From Mycobacteriaceae bacterium (GTDB lineage Bacteria; Actinomycetota; Actinomycetes; Mycobacteriales; Mycobacteriaceae): DNA of 63,024 bases. Positions 37,241 to 46,494 of the stretch are shown one piece after another (the first letter of the stretch is position 1; each line of letters starts with the position of its first letter). The translations under genes and the position numbers were made by a program. The notes under the pieces are model-generated. The model was given only the letters and a program-made list of their open reading frames with translations. It was not told the DNA's origin and did not search any database. Where the stretch lies: NCBI GenBank assembly GCA_019749805.1, contig JAIEPH010000013.1, forward strand, positions 1-63,024. Direction: 5' to 3'.

Positions 37241-38143
37241 GTGTCCGACTCCGACGTCGTCGAGCCCCCCGCGGGGACAGACGCCGATGATCAAAAGCTC
37301 GCGGGCGAGGCAAGTGCGGGTGCGGCAGTCTTCGACCTGGATGAACCCGGCGCGGCGGGCGCGCCGCCGCCCGACCTGACCGCAGCGGCGTTCTTCGACG
37401 TCGACAACACGCTCGTACACGGGTCGTCGCTGGTGCATTTCGCGCGTGGACTGGCCGCCCGCAAGTACTTCACCTACGGCGATCTTGGTCGATTCGCCTA
37501 CGCGCAGGCCAAGTTTCAACTGCTCGGCCGGGAGAACAGCGACGACGTCGCCGCCGGTAAGCGAAAGGCGCTCGCGTTCATAGAAGGCCGGTCGACCGAG
37601 GAACTGATGGCCCTCGGCGAGGACATCTACGACCAGATCATCGCCGACAAGATCTGGCCGGGCACTCGCGCCTTGACACAGATGCACCTCGACGCCGGCC
37701 AACAAGTGTGGTTGGTCACCGCGACGCCCTACGAGCTGGCCGCCACCATCGCCAAGCGGCTCGGGCTGACCGGTGCGCTGGGCACAGTCGCCGAATCGAT
37801 CGACGGTGTATTCACCGGCCGGCTCGTCGGCGACATTCTGCACGGTGCAGGTAAAGCGCATGCGGTACGGGCGCTGGCCATCCGGGAGGGCCTGAACCTA
37901 CGGCGCTGCACCGCGTATTCGGACAGCTTCAATGACGTCCCGATGCTGTCGCTGGTCGGCACCGCGGTGGCGATCAATCCGGACGCCGACTTGCGTGACC
38001 TCGCGAGGGAGCGCGGGTGGGAGATCCGCGACTTCCGCACCGCGCGGAAAGCCGCGCGCATCGGAGTGCCGTCGGCGCTGGCGTTGGGCGCCGCCGGCGG
38101 CGCATTGGCGGCGATAGTGTCGCGGCGCCAGGACGGCCGCTGA
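37241..38143 (+). CDS. HAD-superfamily phosphatase (SerB1-like)
   Basis: 300 residues. HAD motif I is FFDVDNTLV (about 52-60), motif II VTATPYE (Thr), and motif [17 protein letters not shown]. The N-terminal 45 residues are acidic and Pro/Ala-rich, and the C-terminus has a hydrophobic stretch (about 270-290) that may touch the membrane. M. tuberculosis Rv0505c is named serB1, but this IB-subfamily enzyme may act on lipid or other phosphates. TAGGCT lies 6 nt before the GTG, so it is probably leaderless. Confidence 0.87.
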   Translation: MSDSDVVEPPAGTDADDQKLAGEASAGAAVFDLDEPGAAGAPPPDLTAAAFFDVDNTLVHGSSLVHFARGLAARKYFTYGDLGRFAYAQAKFQLLGRENSDDVAAGKRKALAFIEGRSTEELMALGEDIYDQIIADKIWPGTRALTQMHLDAGQQVWLVTATPYELAATIAKRLGLTGALGTVAESIDGVFTGRLVGDILHGAGKAHAVRALAIREGLNLRRCTAYSDSFNDVPMLSLVGTAVAINPDADLRDLARERGWEIRDFRTARKAARIGVPSALALGAAGGALAAIVSRRQDGR

Positions 38144-38194
38144 GACCAGCGCTGATAGGCTCGCGCCCGCACATCACGAGACGAAGAGAACGCC

Positions 38195-38734
38195 ATGGCT
38201 ATCGCTGAAGACATCATCGGGACCCACTACCGCTACCCCGACTATTTCGAGGTGAACCGGGAGAAGATCCGTGAGTTCGCGCGTGCGGTCAAAGACGAGC
38301 ACCCGGCGCACTACTCCGAGGAAGCCGCCAAGGAGTACGGCCACGACGCCCTCGTCGCGTCACTGACGTTCCTGGCGGTGGCGGGCCGTCGGGTTCAGAT
38401 GGAGATCTTCAACCAGTTCGACGTGCCGATCAACATGGAGCGGGTACTGCACCGCGATCAGAAGTTGGTCTTCCACCGGCCCATCCTGGCCGGCGACAAG
38501 CTGTATTTCGATTCGTACCTGGACTCGGTCATGGAGTCGCACGGTGCGATTCTCACCGAGATCCGCGGTGAGGTGACCGACGCCGAGGGCAAGCCGGTGA
38601 TCACCAGCATCGTCACGGTGATGGGTGAAGCCGAATCCGACACCGAGGCCGACGAGGTGAGCGCACGGATCGCCGCGGCGCGCGACGATGCCATCGCGAA
38701 AATGATTGCCAAGCAAAGCTCTAAGCAGAGCTAG
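38195..38734 (+). CDS. HadA-like (R)-hydroxyacyl dehydratase N-terminal MaoC-type domain
   Basis: 179 residues: [27 protein letters not shown] at the start is the FAS1-dehydratase N-half pattern shared by HadA/HadC and the UPF0336 family. It lacks the hydratase motif with the catalytic Asp/His of HadB, so it would need a partner subunit. In M. tuberculosis Rv0504c is the neighbour of serB1, as here. A role in fatty or mycolic acid elongation is plausible but unproven. Confidence 0.87.
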   Translation: MAIAEDIIGTHYRYPDYFEVNREKIREFARAVKDEHPAHYSEEAAKEYGHDALVASLTFLAVAGRRVQMEIFNQFDVPINMERVLHRDQKLVFHRPILAGDKLYFDSYLDSVMESHGAILTEIRGEVTDAEGKPVITSIVTVMGEAESDTEADEVSARIAAARDDAIAKMIAKQSSKQS

Positions 38735-38743
38735 CTTCCGCTG

Positions 38744-38768
38744 GCGAGCAGACGCGGGTCCAGCTCGC
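38744..38768. terminator. Hairpin between convergent genes
   Basis: GCGAGC (38744-38749) pairs with GCTCGC (38763-38768) around a 13-nt loop in the 45-nt gap between the stops at 38734 and 38780. No T tail. Confidence 0.4.
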
Positions 38769-38779
38769 GTTGCACGTCT

Positions 38780-39850
38780 CTATCCGAAGAAGGCGTTCCG
38801 CCGGTTGGCCAACAGCTGGTAGAGGGTCTGCTGGATGGTCTCGCGGACGTGGTCCGTCAGCTCAAAGGTCACCATCGGATCATCGGCGGACGCTTCGTCG
38901 TAGTCGGACGTGTAGATCGGCTCGCCGAATTGGATGTGCCATTTCGACGGAAGCGGCACCAGCCCGACGGGTCCGGCCAGCGGGAACAGCGGTGTGACGG
39001 GGAAGTACGGCAGGCCGAACAGGCGGGCCAGCAGCTTGACGTCGGCGATCATCGGATAGATCTCTTCGGAACCGACGATCGAGCACGGCACGATCGGCGC
39101 CTTGGTCCGCAGGGCCGCCGCGACGAATCCGCCGCGACCGAACCGCTGCAGCTTGTAGCGGTCCTTGAAGTGCTTGCCCAAACCCTTGTAGCCCTCGGGG
39201 AAGACCGCGGTGAGTTCCCCGGCTGCCAATAGCCTGTGGGCATCGGAAGTGCAGGCCATGGTGTGCCCGGCCTTGCGCGCAGCCTGCCCGAGAAAGGGCA
39301 TGTCGAATACCATGTCGGCGGCCAGCAGACGCAGATCGCGATTCGTCGGATGGTTGTCGTGTACCGCCACCGATGTCATCAGCCCGTCAAAGGGCAGCAC
39401 CCCGGCATGGTTGGCGACGACCAACGCGGCACCGGTCACCGGGAGGTTCTCGATACCGCTCACCTCGACCCGGAACCAAGACTTGAAAAGCCCTCGCAGC
39501 AAAGGCAAGAAGATTGCGTTATTGAGGTGGGGGTCGAAGCCGAACTCATCGACCGTGTAGTCGCCCATCATCCGCTGGCGGATGAATTCAGCTCCCGCAC
39601 CTATTCGTTTGGCGAGTTCGGAGGGAGTCGTGTCGGCGCCGCCGGCGCCCGCGGCCGCGCCGCGGGCCTGATCGATTTCGCGAACGACCGCGGCGATCTG
39701 CTCAGCGGAGGCGTGCGCGCCGCTGTCGGAAAACACCGATGGATGTCGACGCGAACTGTCCGCGCGCGCTGCGGCAGCCCGCCGCTGGGCCGTCGAACGA
39801 CCCGAATTGGAATGCAGCGGAATGACTTTGGCCTTCGACTCGCCCGCCAC
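38780..39850 (-). CDS. Lysophospholipid/glycerol acyltransferase family protein
   Basis: 356 residues. After a polar N-terminus (1-110), the PlsC-like domain has the variant block I VANHAGVLPFDG and block III VFPEGYKGLGK. Such proteins acylate glycerophosphate, lysolipids or glycolipids; it looks close to the Rv0502-type. AAGG lies 6 nt before the GTG at 39850 (GGGGAGAAGG). The longer frame overlaps the epimerase and is rejected. It is co-directional with the epimerase upstream, 38 nt apart. Confidence 0.87.
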   Translation of the reverse strand: MAGESKAKVIPLHSNSGRSTAQRRAAAARADSSRRHPSVFSDSGAHASAEQIAAVVREIDQARGAAAGAGGADTTPSELAKRIGAGAEFIRQRMMGDYTVDEFGFDPHLNNAIFLPLLRGLFKSWFRVEVSGIENLPVTGAALVVANHAGVLPFDGLMTSVAVHDNHPTNRDLRLLAADMVFDMPFLGQAARKAGHTMACTSDAHRLLAAGELTAVFPEGYKGLGKHFKDRYKLQRFGRGGFVAAALRTKAPIVPCSIVGSEEIYPMIADVKLLARLFGLPYFPVTPLFPLAGPVGLVPLPSKWHIQFGEPIYTSDYDEASADDPMVTFELTDHVRETIQQTLYQLLANRRNAFFG

Positions 39851-39888
39851 TTCGTACCTTCTCCCCGCCCCGATTCGAATCGTTGCTG

Positions 39889-40965
39889 TTATCGTCCCCA
39901 CCGCTGCGCCATGGACACGGCGCGACTCTCCATTGAGCGTACCCATTTCGGGTCGATGATCGGAGTCAACCCGCGACCTCTCACGTAATCGTCAAACGCT
40001 TCCAAGGTTGTCCACTTCGGGCTGTAGCCAAGGTCGTTACGCATGCGTGTCGTATCCATGACGCGGCCGTAGCTCAAGTAGTCAAGCTGCTCTCGATCGA
40101 CCTCAGTGTAGCGAGTTGCGCGCGACAGCGAATCCACAGCGGAGAGCGCGGAACGAGGTACCGGCAGGGCGATGCGCCCGGCGCGCCGGATGGCCTGGCT
40201 CATCATCATGATCCCGGTGGCACCGATGTTGAACGTCCCCGACTTGCCCGCCATCGTCGCGCGCTCCAAAGCGCCGAGCGCGTCCTGTTCGTGCAGCAGC
40301 TGCAGTCGCGCGTCGTGGCCGATGACCGTCGGCACCACCGGACCTGCGAGATACCGTGACAACGCGGTGTCCATCGCGGGGCCGATCATGTTGGCCAGCC
40401 GCAGGATCGTGACCGTGATGTCGGGCCTGCGCCGACCCAGACCGCGGGCGTAACCCTCGATGTCGATGCTGTCGCGCGCGAAGCCCTCGCCCGGTGGCCG
40501 CCTCGCACCGCTGGCCTCGGTGAACAGGACGGGATCGTGCGGATGTGAGCCGTAGACCTCCGACGTCGACTTCACGATCACCCTGCGCACCGTCGGCGCC
40601 TTCTGGCAGGCGGCGAACAGCTGGATCGCGCCCATCACGTTGAGCTCTTTGAGCACTGCCCGTCCCCCGGCACGAGGAGCATAGGAGGCCGCGGCGGCGT
40701 GCACGACGGTGTCGACCTCACCGTTGCGGATGACCTTCGCGATGAACGGGTTACGAATGTCGGCGCGCACGAACTCGGCGCGGCCCATCCTGCGCAGCAG
40801 ATCCTTGCTCGGCGCGATGGCGTCGACGGCGATGACGTGATTGATCAGCGGGTTCTGGGCCAACCGTGCCGTCAGATACCCGCCGAGGAATCGGCACGCG
40901 CCCGTGACCAGCACGACCTTCGGGTAGTGGACGGTGTCGTCTGGAGAACGACCCTCAGAATCCAT
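39889..40965 (-). CDS. NAD-dependent epimerase/dehydratase (GalE2-like)
   Basis: 358 residues of the extended SDR family. The Rossmann loop is VLVTGACRFLGGYLT, with CRFLGG replacing the usual xGFIG. KSTSEVYGS gives the Ser region, but the YxxxK is not evident at the standard place (GFARDSIDIEGYARGLG), so a classic epimerase activity is doubtful. It corresponds to Rv0501, annotated galE2. With the acyltransferase it forms a pair probably acting on cell-envelope lipids. Confidence 0.85.
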   Translation of the reverse strand: MDSEGRSPDDTVHYPKVVLVTGACRFLGGYLTARLAQNPLINHVIAVDAIAPSKDLLRRMGRAEFVRADIRNPFIAKVIRNGEVDTVVHAAAASYAPRAGGRAVLKELNVMGAIQLFAACQKAPTVRRVIVKSTSEVYGSHPHDPVLFTEASGARRPPGEGFARDSIDIEGYARGLGRRRPDITVTILRLANMIGPAMDTALSRYLAGPVVPTVIGHDARLQLLHEQDALGALERATMAGKSGTFNIGATGIMMMSQAIRRAGRIALPVPRSALSAVDSLSRATRYTEVDREQLDYLSYGRVMDTTRMRNDLGYSPKWTTLEAFDDYVRGRGLTPIIDPKWVRSMESRAVSMAQRWGR

Positions 40966-40994
40966 CCGGTCAGCCTAGCGACCAAGCGCGAGAA

Positions 40995-41096
40995 CTACTT
41001 GCCGAGTTTTCTGCGCTGGACCCTGGTGCGACGAAGCAGCTTGCGGTGCTTCTTCTTCGACATACGCTTGCGCCGCTTCTTGATGACTGAACCCAT
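40995..41096 (-). CDS. 30S ribosomal protein bS22 (33 aa)
   Basis: A 33-residue, extremely basic protein: [20 protein letters not shown] and then [13 protein letters not shown]. It matches the AURKAIP1/COX24-domain small protein found in the actinobacterial small ribosomal subunit (bS22; Rv0500B in M. tuberculosis). The arginine/lysine content and conserved [20 protein letters not shown] make the call secure despite the length. It sits between the GalE2-like gene and the BldC-like gene, with 216 bases upstream for its promoter. Confidence 0.93.
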
Positions 41097-41220
41097 GGAC
41101 TCCGCTATCTAGATGATGTTTGTGTACTTCCATGCACCACGCCTGTCTGTGCACTCCGCGCACGTGACTCGACCAGCTACCTTACCTGGGCGGTCAGGCT
41201 AAACGAAAAACGCGTGACGT

Positions 41221-41271
41221 GAGCCGGAAGGCCGGCGACATCGGGCTCGAGCCCGAAGGCCGGCGACGTCG
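41221..41271. repeat. Palindromic repeat cluster upstream of bS22
   Basis: GAGCCGGAAGGCCGGCGACA begins at 41221 and is repeated in part (GAAGGCCGGCGACGTCGG) at 41254-41271. Between them lies the perfect 14-bp palindrome CGGGCTCGAGCCCG (41242-41255). The first 22 bases recur exactly at 52179-52200. The hairpins may end the transcript of the BldC-like gene. Elsewhere in the 216-base gap 41097-41312 I see only a possible bS22 promoter. Confidence 0.65.
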
Positions 41272-41312
41272 GCCTCGGTCGTCAGCGGTGCAGGGCGACG
41301 AAAGCCAAACAA

Positions 41313-41570
41313 TCAGCCCGCGTCGAAGTATGAGCTTTCGAGCATGTCGTGCACTGCCTTGGCGTGCACGCGGAAAGAGCGGCCGACACGCACTGCGGGC
41401 AACTCTCCGTTGTGCACCAAGCGATATACCGTCATCTTGCTGACCCGCATCAGGCTGGCCACTTCCGCGACGGTGAGAAATTGAGCACGAGGCGGCTGGC
41501 CGTCGGAAGCGCTGCTGTCCCGCTTGCCGCTCGCCGAATCACGACCCGATGGCCCGTTCATAGACGTCAT
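41313..41570 (-). CDS. BldC-like helix-turn-helix transcriptional regulator
   Basis: 85 residues. After a polar N-terminus, the excisionase/MerR-type domain reads FLTVAEVASLMRVSKMTVYR, then LVHNGELPAVRVGRSFRV. This matches BldC of Streptomyces and Rv0500A of mycobacteria; BldC binds AT-rich AATT repeats as a head-to-tail array. Four AATT sites lie just upstream (41693-41725), so it may control itself. Its place between proC and bS22 is conserved. Confidence 0.9.
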   Translation of the reverse strand: MTSMNGPSGRDSASGKRDSSASDGQPPRAQFLTVAEVASLMRVSKMTVYRLVHNGELPAVRVGRSFRVHAKAVHDMLESSYFDAG

Positions 41571-41688
41571 CGCAACCCATTCAGTTCAGGCACGAGCAGT
41601 TCCAGCAGCTTCCCCACCGCTGGCACCAACCCGTGCTTACACGAGGAGAATAGCGTGGCGTGTGGGGTTACTGCGACGGGTGTGGGCT

Positions 41689-41725
41689 AATCAATTTGAA
41701 TTGATTGAATTACTGGGATGTAATT
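41689..41725. promoter_or_regulatory. AT-rich palindrome with four AATT sites, candidate BldC-type site
   Basis: AATCAATT (41689-41696) and AATTGATT (41699-41706) are perfect inverted arms with a 2-nt centre. AATT occurs four times (41693, 41699, 41708, 41722). The last ones overlap the 3' end of proC. The AT bias stands out sharply. It could be a binding site for the BldC-like protein encoded about 120 nt downstream, or a terminator for proC. Confidence 0.5.
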
Positions 41726-42582
41726 CCTAGCTGCTCAGACCGGGTTTTTGCGGCTTCGACCGCGGATGCGACGGCGGCCCGCAAACCGCCTCGTTCGAGT
41801 TCTCGCAGACCAGCTGCGGTGGTACCCCCGGGCGAGGTAACTGTCGCGCGTAGCTGAGCCGCGGTGGTGTCGATCGCCGTCCCCAGCGCGACGTCCCCCG
41901 ACGGCTGCGCCTCGTCGAGCCGCTCCAGCAACATCGCGGCCGAACCCGCCATCGTTTGCACGACCAGATCGGTCGACACCGACCGCGACAGACCCGCGGC
42001 CACGCCCGCGTCCACCAAGGCCTCGACCATCAGGAAGAAGTAGGCCGGACCCGACCCGGACACGGCGGTGACGGCGTCGAGCTGTGACTCCGGCACGGTG
42101 AGCACACCGCCCACTGCGTCGAAGATCGACGACACCTCCTTCAGGTGGTCCGCAGTGGCGAAGCGGCCCGGCGCCAGGGCGCTCACCCCGCCCCCGACGA
42201 CAACCGGGGCGTTGGGCATCACCCGGATGACGGGCGACCCCGCAGGGAGCTTGTTCTCATAGAACGCCGCGGTGACGCCGGCCGCGACAGTCACGAAAAC
42301 CTTTTCGGCAGTATCGGTTTCGGCCCTGGCTGCGGCATCGGCGATCTCGGCGACCAGCCCCTCGACATCGAACGGCTTCACCGCGACGATGACGTACGTC
42401 GCGGTGTCGACCGCATCGCCCACCGTCGTGACCAGCACCGAGTACGTCTCGGACAGGAACTTGGCGCGGCCGGGATCCTTCTCGGCGACCACCAGGTCCT
42501 TGACCTGCCGACCGGCGCGCAGCATGCCCGACAGCAGCGCCTCGCCCATACTTCCGCCACCGATGATCGCGATTCTGGCCAT
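41710..42582 (-). CDS. proC: Pyrroline-5-carboxylate reductase
   Basis: 290 residues. The NADPH loop is IAIIGGGSMGEALLSG (about 4-19), VIRVMPNAPVVVGGG is central, and AVSGSGPAYFFLMVEAL holds the substrate-binding region, with TSPGGTTAAGL near the end. It makes proline in the last biosynthetic step. I start at the ATG at 42582, which opens at MARIAIIGGG; two earlier starts add only 4 or 8 residues. Confidence 0.95.
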   Translation of the reverse strand: MARIAIIGGGSMGEALLSGMLRAGRQVKDLVVAEKDPGRAKFLSETYSVLVTTVGDAVDTATYVIVAVKPFDVEGLVAEIADAAARAETDTAEKVFVTVAAGVTAAFYENKLPAGSPVIRVMPNAPVVVGGGVSALAPGRFATADHLKEVSSIFDAVGGVLTVPESQLDAVTAVSGSGPAYFFLMVEALVDAGVAAGLSRSVSTDLVVQTMAGSAAMLLERLDEAQPSGDVALGTAIDTTAAQLRATVTSPGGTTAAGLRELERGGLRAAVASAVEAAKTRSEQLGITSQ

Positions 42583-42637
42583 GCGGGCAAGCATTGCAGA
42601 CGGCACGGGCGGCTGGTGTCATCGGCCGCCGTCGGCG

Positions 42638-43450
42638 TCACGCCTCGGGCGGCACCAACGCCAGCTGGCGGCTTTGCACGACGATGTGGCCCGCACAGTC
42701 GACGACGATGTGGTCCTCGTCGAACCAGTCCTGGCCGATCTGCACCGTCGTACACAGCACCCGCAGCCAGCCGTCGGCAGGCAATGCCCGCAGATAGGCG
42801 GTCAGTTGCACGGTGGGCGCCCAACCGAACCTGTTGACCCCGAACGTCACCGGAGCCGACACATCGCCGCACAGCAGTGCGAACAGCACGTCGGGTGCCA
42901 CCCCCTTGGGGCGGACCCAGTACTCGATCACCGGCGGGCCCCCGTCGGCGCGCGGCTCCATCGTCGTCAGCGACGGACGGATATCGCAGCCATGTGCCAG
43001 ATGGACGATGTCGGCCATCCGGTGGCCGGGCCCGATGGGTTCCAGCCCCGGCGGCGGTTCCGGCTGCATCAGCGGGATGACAGGATTGACCGAAAGCAGC
43101 GGAGGCACGTGATGCTCGGGTTCACCCAGCGTCACCGACGCCCGCACCGCTGTCCTGTCGCCTTGGTGGAGTTCGACGTCGATGAGGCTGACGCGACGGC
43201 CCCGCTTGCGCACGGTCGTCGTCAACCGCATCGGTCCGGGATCGGGTGCCCACAAAAAGTTGCCCGAAATAGCGATCGGCTGGACATCTCCCCCATGCTC
43301 GGTGCGCGCTGCGTTGGCGCACAGCGCCAGCATCGCCCCGCCGTGCACCTTTTCTCCGATCGTCCAATGTTCGTTCAGCTCACCGTTGTACACGCCGTCG
43401 CCGGCACTCGTCAGCGCCATGGCATCGGTGAACAGGGTCGAGCTCGGCAT
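42638..43450 (-). CDS. Acyl-CoA thioesterase family protein (double hot-dog)
   Basis: 270 residues of the TesB-like double hot-dog group: N-terminal ELNEHWTIGEKVHGGAMLALCANAA and LTTTVRKRGRRVSLIDVEL, with a second half containing QLTAYLRALPADGWLRV and the C-terminal DCAGHIVVQSRQLALV. The substrate is probably an acyl-CoA. GAGGTGAGG lies 5 nt before the ATG at 43450; it immediately follows the isomerase stop (17-nt gap). Confidence 0.84.
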   Translation of the reverse strand: MPSSTLFTDAMALTSAGDGVYNGELNEHWTIGEKVHGGAMLALCANAARTEHGGDVQPIAISGNFLWAPDPGPMRLTTTVRKRGRRVSLIDVELHQGDRTAVRASVTLGEPEHHVPPLLSVNPVIPLMQPEPPPGLEPIGPGHRMADIVHLAHGCDIRPSLTTMEPRADGGPPVIEYWVRPKGVAPDVLFALLCGDVSAPVTFGVNRFGWAPTVQLTAYLRALPADGWLRVLCTTVQIGQDWFDEDHIVVDCAGHIVVQSRQLALVPPEA

Positions 43451-43467
43451 GGGGATCCTCACCTCGG

Positions 43468-44313
43468 TCAGCGCAGCAGATTGGCGCGAGCGAACTGCAG
43501 GGACTCGGCCAGCAGCGCCTCGCGCTCACTCGCCGACCGCGCCCCCGACGTCGTCACCTCGAGGATCACATGCCCGGAGAAGTCGCTTGCCGCCAGCATC
43601 TCGCAGACCTCGACGGTCGGCTGGGTGCCGCGGCCGGGGACCAGATGTTCGTCGGCCGACGCGCCGCTGCCGTCGCACAGATGCAGGTGCACCAGGCCCT
43701 CACCCATCCGGTGGGCCATCTCGAGGGCGTCGGTGCCTGCGGTCGCGGTATGCGACAGGTCGAGGGTGTAGTGCGCGTGGTTTCCGTCCAGCGGGTCGTA
43801 GGACGGCGCGAACGCCGAGATGCCCGGCCCTGGCTTACCCCCGCGTTTGCGCATCCGCTCGATCGACGTCTGGCCCGCACCGAAAAATCGGTCGGCACGG
43901 AACGGGAACATGTTCTCCACCGCCACCATCACCTCGCTGGACGCCTCCAATTCGGCGACCTGCGTGCTGAACCCCTCGGCGTATCGGCGCTGCCACCGGA
44001 ACGGCGGATGGACGACGACGGTCTGGGCGCCGAGCTGTTCGGCGGCCCGCACGCTGCGCTCCAGTTTCGGGATCGGATTGGCGCCCCACACGCGCTGGGA
44101 GATCAGCAGACAGGGTGCGTGTACCGACAGCACCGGCATCTCGTAGCGCTCGGACAGCTCGGCGATGGCATCGATGTCCTGAGAAACGGTCTCGGCCCAC
44201 ACCATCAGCTCGACACCGTCGTAGCCCAGGGTTGCGGCGTACTCGAAAGCAGCCTCGGTCCTCAGTGGATAGACCGAGGCCGTCGACAGACCGACCTTGA
44301 TTGCGGGGCGCAC
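43468..44313 (-). CDS. Sugar phosphate isomerase/epimerase family (TIM barrel)
   Basis: 281 residues of the xylose-isomerase-like AP endonuclease 2 superfamily: GLSTASVYP, LGYDGVELMVW, VHAPCLLI, VVVHPPFRW, VAVENMFPF, YTLDLSHTATA, LVHLHLCDGSG and ILEVTTSG mark the barrel strands with metal-binding Glu, Asp and His. Substrate unknown. Rv0498 is the matching M. tuberculosis gene. It is followed by the thioesterase; starts at GTG. Confidence 0.87.
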   Translation of the reverse strand: MRPAIKVGLSTASVYPLRTEAAFEYAATLGYDGVELMVWAETVSQDIDAIAELSERYEMPVLSVHAPCLLISQRVWGANPIPKLERSVRAAEQLGAQTVVVHPPFRWQRRYAEGFSTQVAELEASSEVMVAVENMFPFRADRFFGAGQTSIERMRKRGGKPGPGISAFAPSYDPLDGNHAHYTLDLSHTATAGTDALEMAHRMGEGLVHLHLCDGSGASADEHLVPGRGTQPTVEVCEMLAASDFSGHVILEVTTSGARSASEREALLAESLQFARANLLR

Positions 44314-44341
44314 GTTGGCTGTTCGGCGGCGGTAGTCGCCG

Positions 44342-45439
44342 TCAACCCGACTGCAGCAGCGCCAAGGGGCCCAACGTGACGAGAGCCCCCACAGCCACTG
44401 CGATCAGCGTGCTGCCGATGTCCTCGGTCTTGCGCACGACCCGCACCCCGACGACGAGGCCGAGAATCACCAGGACGGACAGCGCCAGCGCGACGATGTT
44501 GTTCCACTTCCACAGCTGGTCGAACGCGACGAACAGGCCGGCGCCGAACGCGACCGCCAGGACGCACTGCCCCACGATCCACACGCCGTGCATGAACGAC
44601 GACATGGTCGTCGGCTGGGCCGCCTCGATTCCATCGTCTGGGTCATCGAGTTCGATGTCCTCCGGCGTTGGCGATGTGCCCCTGCGCGCGATGTCGTCAG
44701 CGACGGTCTGGCCGCCGAACAACGTGCCCTCGGCGGGACGCGGATGAGACCTCGAGCGGTCGGAATCCTTGGCGTCGTCCTCGAGGTCGCCGACCGTATC
44801 GAGGGCGTCGATATCGTCCTCGGATTCGATCTCGGGCGCCGACCAGTCCAGGGCGGTGTCGTCGTCGACCGGGTCGGGGCTCATCTCCTCGGCCTCGACC
44901 AGCGCGCCGAGCCTGCGCGGCGCGTAGCTCGAGCGCCGCGGCGGCGCGAAGAAGTCGACGTCGGCGTCGTTTTCCCGCTGTTGGATGTGGGCGGCATAAT
45001 CGGTGACCGCGTCGGCATAGTCGTCGTCGGTGTCGTCGGCCACGTCCTGTTCAACGGCTTCATCGGCCTCTACGGCCTCGACGACGGCCTCATCGGCCTC
45101 GACCACGTCGGTGTCCTGATGGTCGACGGCGCCGTTACTCACAGCGGGGCTGGTCAGCTCCGGCGGCTCGACAGATTCGTCCTGTTCGACAGGGATCTCG
45201 ACGGGCTCGGCGTCATCCTGCTGGGCCGACGGTTCGTCAGCGACGGGCTGTTCGACGATGTCGCGATCGGTGACGATCGGAATCTCACCGGTCAGCTCTG
45301 CGACCGAGATCGAGTCGGTGTCTCCGCGACGGCGCCTGCGGCGGCCCCCGACCGGCGGGGCACCGATTGTGCCGTTACGGGCCAGCAACTCCGCGACCGA
45401 GATCGGTCGCGTGCTCTGGCTGTCTTCTGGTCCTGTCAT
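44342..45439 (-). CDS. Acidic membrane protein with ISVAEL motifs (Rv0497-like)
   Basis: 365 residues. The N-terminal 255 are highly acidic and probably unfolded, with ISVAELLARNG at about 13 and ISVAELTGEIP at about 43. Two or three membrane helices follow (about 275-345). The short basic patch RRRRRRGD lies between the two motifs. Such proteins occur only in actinobacteria; function unknown. The repeated ISVAEL element may be a docking segment. It is followed on the same strand by the sugar isomerase (28-nt gap). Confidence 0.82.
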   Translation of the reverse strand: MTGPEDSQSTRPISVAELLARNGTIGAPPVGGRRRRRRGDTDSISVAELTGEIPIVTDRDIVEQPVADEPSAQQDDAEPVEIPVEQDESVEPPELTSPAVSNGAVDHQDTDVVEADEAVVEAVEADEAVEQDVADDTDDDYADAVTDYAAHIQQRENDADVDFFAPPRRSSYAPRRLGALVEAEEMSPDPVDDDTALDWSAPEIESEDDIDALDTVGDLEDDAKDSDRSRSHPRPAEGTLFGGQTVADDIARRGTSPTPEDIELDDPDDGIEAAQPTTMSSFMHGVWIVGQCVLAVAFGAGLFVAFDQLWKWNNIVALALSVLVILGLVVGVRVVRKTEDIGSTLIAVAVGALVTLGPLALLQSG

Positions 45440-45495
45440 TCGTCTCTCGCCTCTGGGCCCGTGGATCGGCGCCGTGTGAGCCTCCAGTCTGCTGG

Positions 45496-46461
45496 TCAGC
45501 GTCGCTGGACAGATGTCTCCACCAAGGCAGTTCCATCAGCCTCGCTGTCGAGTTTCCGCAGAATCAGCCCTTCTCGCAATGCCCATGGACAGATATCCAC
45601 GCTTTCGACATCCAGAGCCTTCATGCTCGCCTCAGCTACCAAGGCTCCGGCCACGATCTGCGGCGCCCGTTCGGCGCTCACCCCCTCCAACTCTGCACGG
45701 TCAGCCGCGGTCATCCTAGAGATGAATGCTATGAGCTGCCTCAGGCCGGTGGCCGTCAACGTCCGTTTCACCCTCGGACCTGCCCCGGACGGGGCCGCGC
45801 CGGTGAGGCGGGCCAGCGAGCGGAACGTCTTCGAGGTCGCGACGGCCAGGTCTGGAGTGCCCGCCTTGAGCATCTCGGCGCCCGCGTCGGCGAGCTCGGT
45901 GGCCAGCCAGTCGCGCAGCATGTTCACGCGGCGGCGGCCCGGGGGATCGTCGGGCAGCCATTCCCGGGTCAGCCTGCCCGCACCGAACGGTAGCGACAGC
46001 GCAACCTCGGGCTCCTCGTCGACGCCGTTCGACAGTTCAAGCGAGCCGCCACCGATGTCGATGTTGATGATGCGGCCTGCGCTCCAGCCGTACCAGCGGC
46101 GCACTGCGAGGAACGTCAGCCGGGATTCGTCGACCCCGCTGAGCACCTGCAGCGCCACGCCGGTCTCGGCGTGCACCCTGGCAAGTAGTTCCTCGGAGTT
46201 CTTCGCGTCGCGGACAGCCGAAGTCGCGAACGCCATCAATTCGGCGCAGCCCGAACTCGCCGCGATCTTGGAGAACTCGTCGAGCGTGCCGATCAACTTG
46301 TCGGCGCCCTTGCGAGTGAGCTTGCCGTTGTTGTCGATTGACTCTGCGAGGCGCAGCGACGCCTTTGTCGAACTCATGGGCGTCGGGTGGCCGCCCCGAC
46401 GCGCGTCCACCACCAAGAGGTGGACGGTATTGCTGCCGACATCCAGCACGCCTAATCGCAC
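45496..46461 (-). CDS. Ppx/GppA family exopolyphosphatase
   Basis: 321 residues, ASKHA fold. [19 protein letters not shown] is the phosphate-1 loop, [14 protein letters not shown] the phosphate-2 loop with the GGGS motif, and catalytic Glu in DESRLTFLA. Short Ppx of this type in M. tuberculosis (Rv0496, Ppx1) degrades short-chain polyphosphate and may also act on (p)ppGpp. It starts at a GTG. The divergent Rv0495c-like gene begins 33 nt away. Confidence 0.9.
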   Translation of the reverse strand: MRLGVLDVGSNTVHLLVVDARRGGHPTPMSSTKASLRLAESIDNNGKLTRKGADKLIGTLDEFSKIAASSGCAELMAFATSAVRDAKNSEELLARVHAETGVALQVLSGVDESRLTFLAVRRWYGWSAGRIINIDIGGGSLELSNGVDEEPEVALSLPFGAGRLTREWLPDDPPGRRRVNMLRDWLATELADAGAEMLKAGTPDLAVATSKTFRSLARLTGAAPSGAGPRVKRTLTATGLRQLIAFISRMTAADRAELEGVSAERAPQIVAGALVAEASMKALDVESVDICPWALREGLILRKLDSEADGTALVETSVQRR

Positions 46462-46494
46462 CTCTACACGTTAAAGGGTTTACCGTTGAATACT

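Noticed and set aside
44588..46474. A 628-codon open frame on the plus strand
   Set aside because: It is antisense to the ISVAEL membrane protein and ppx, both supported by motifs; composition is low-complexity.
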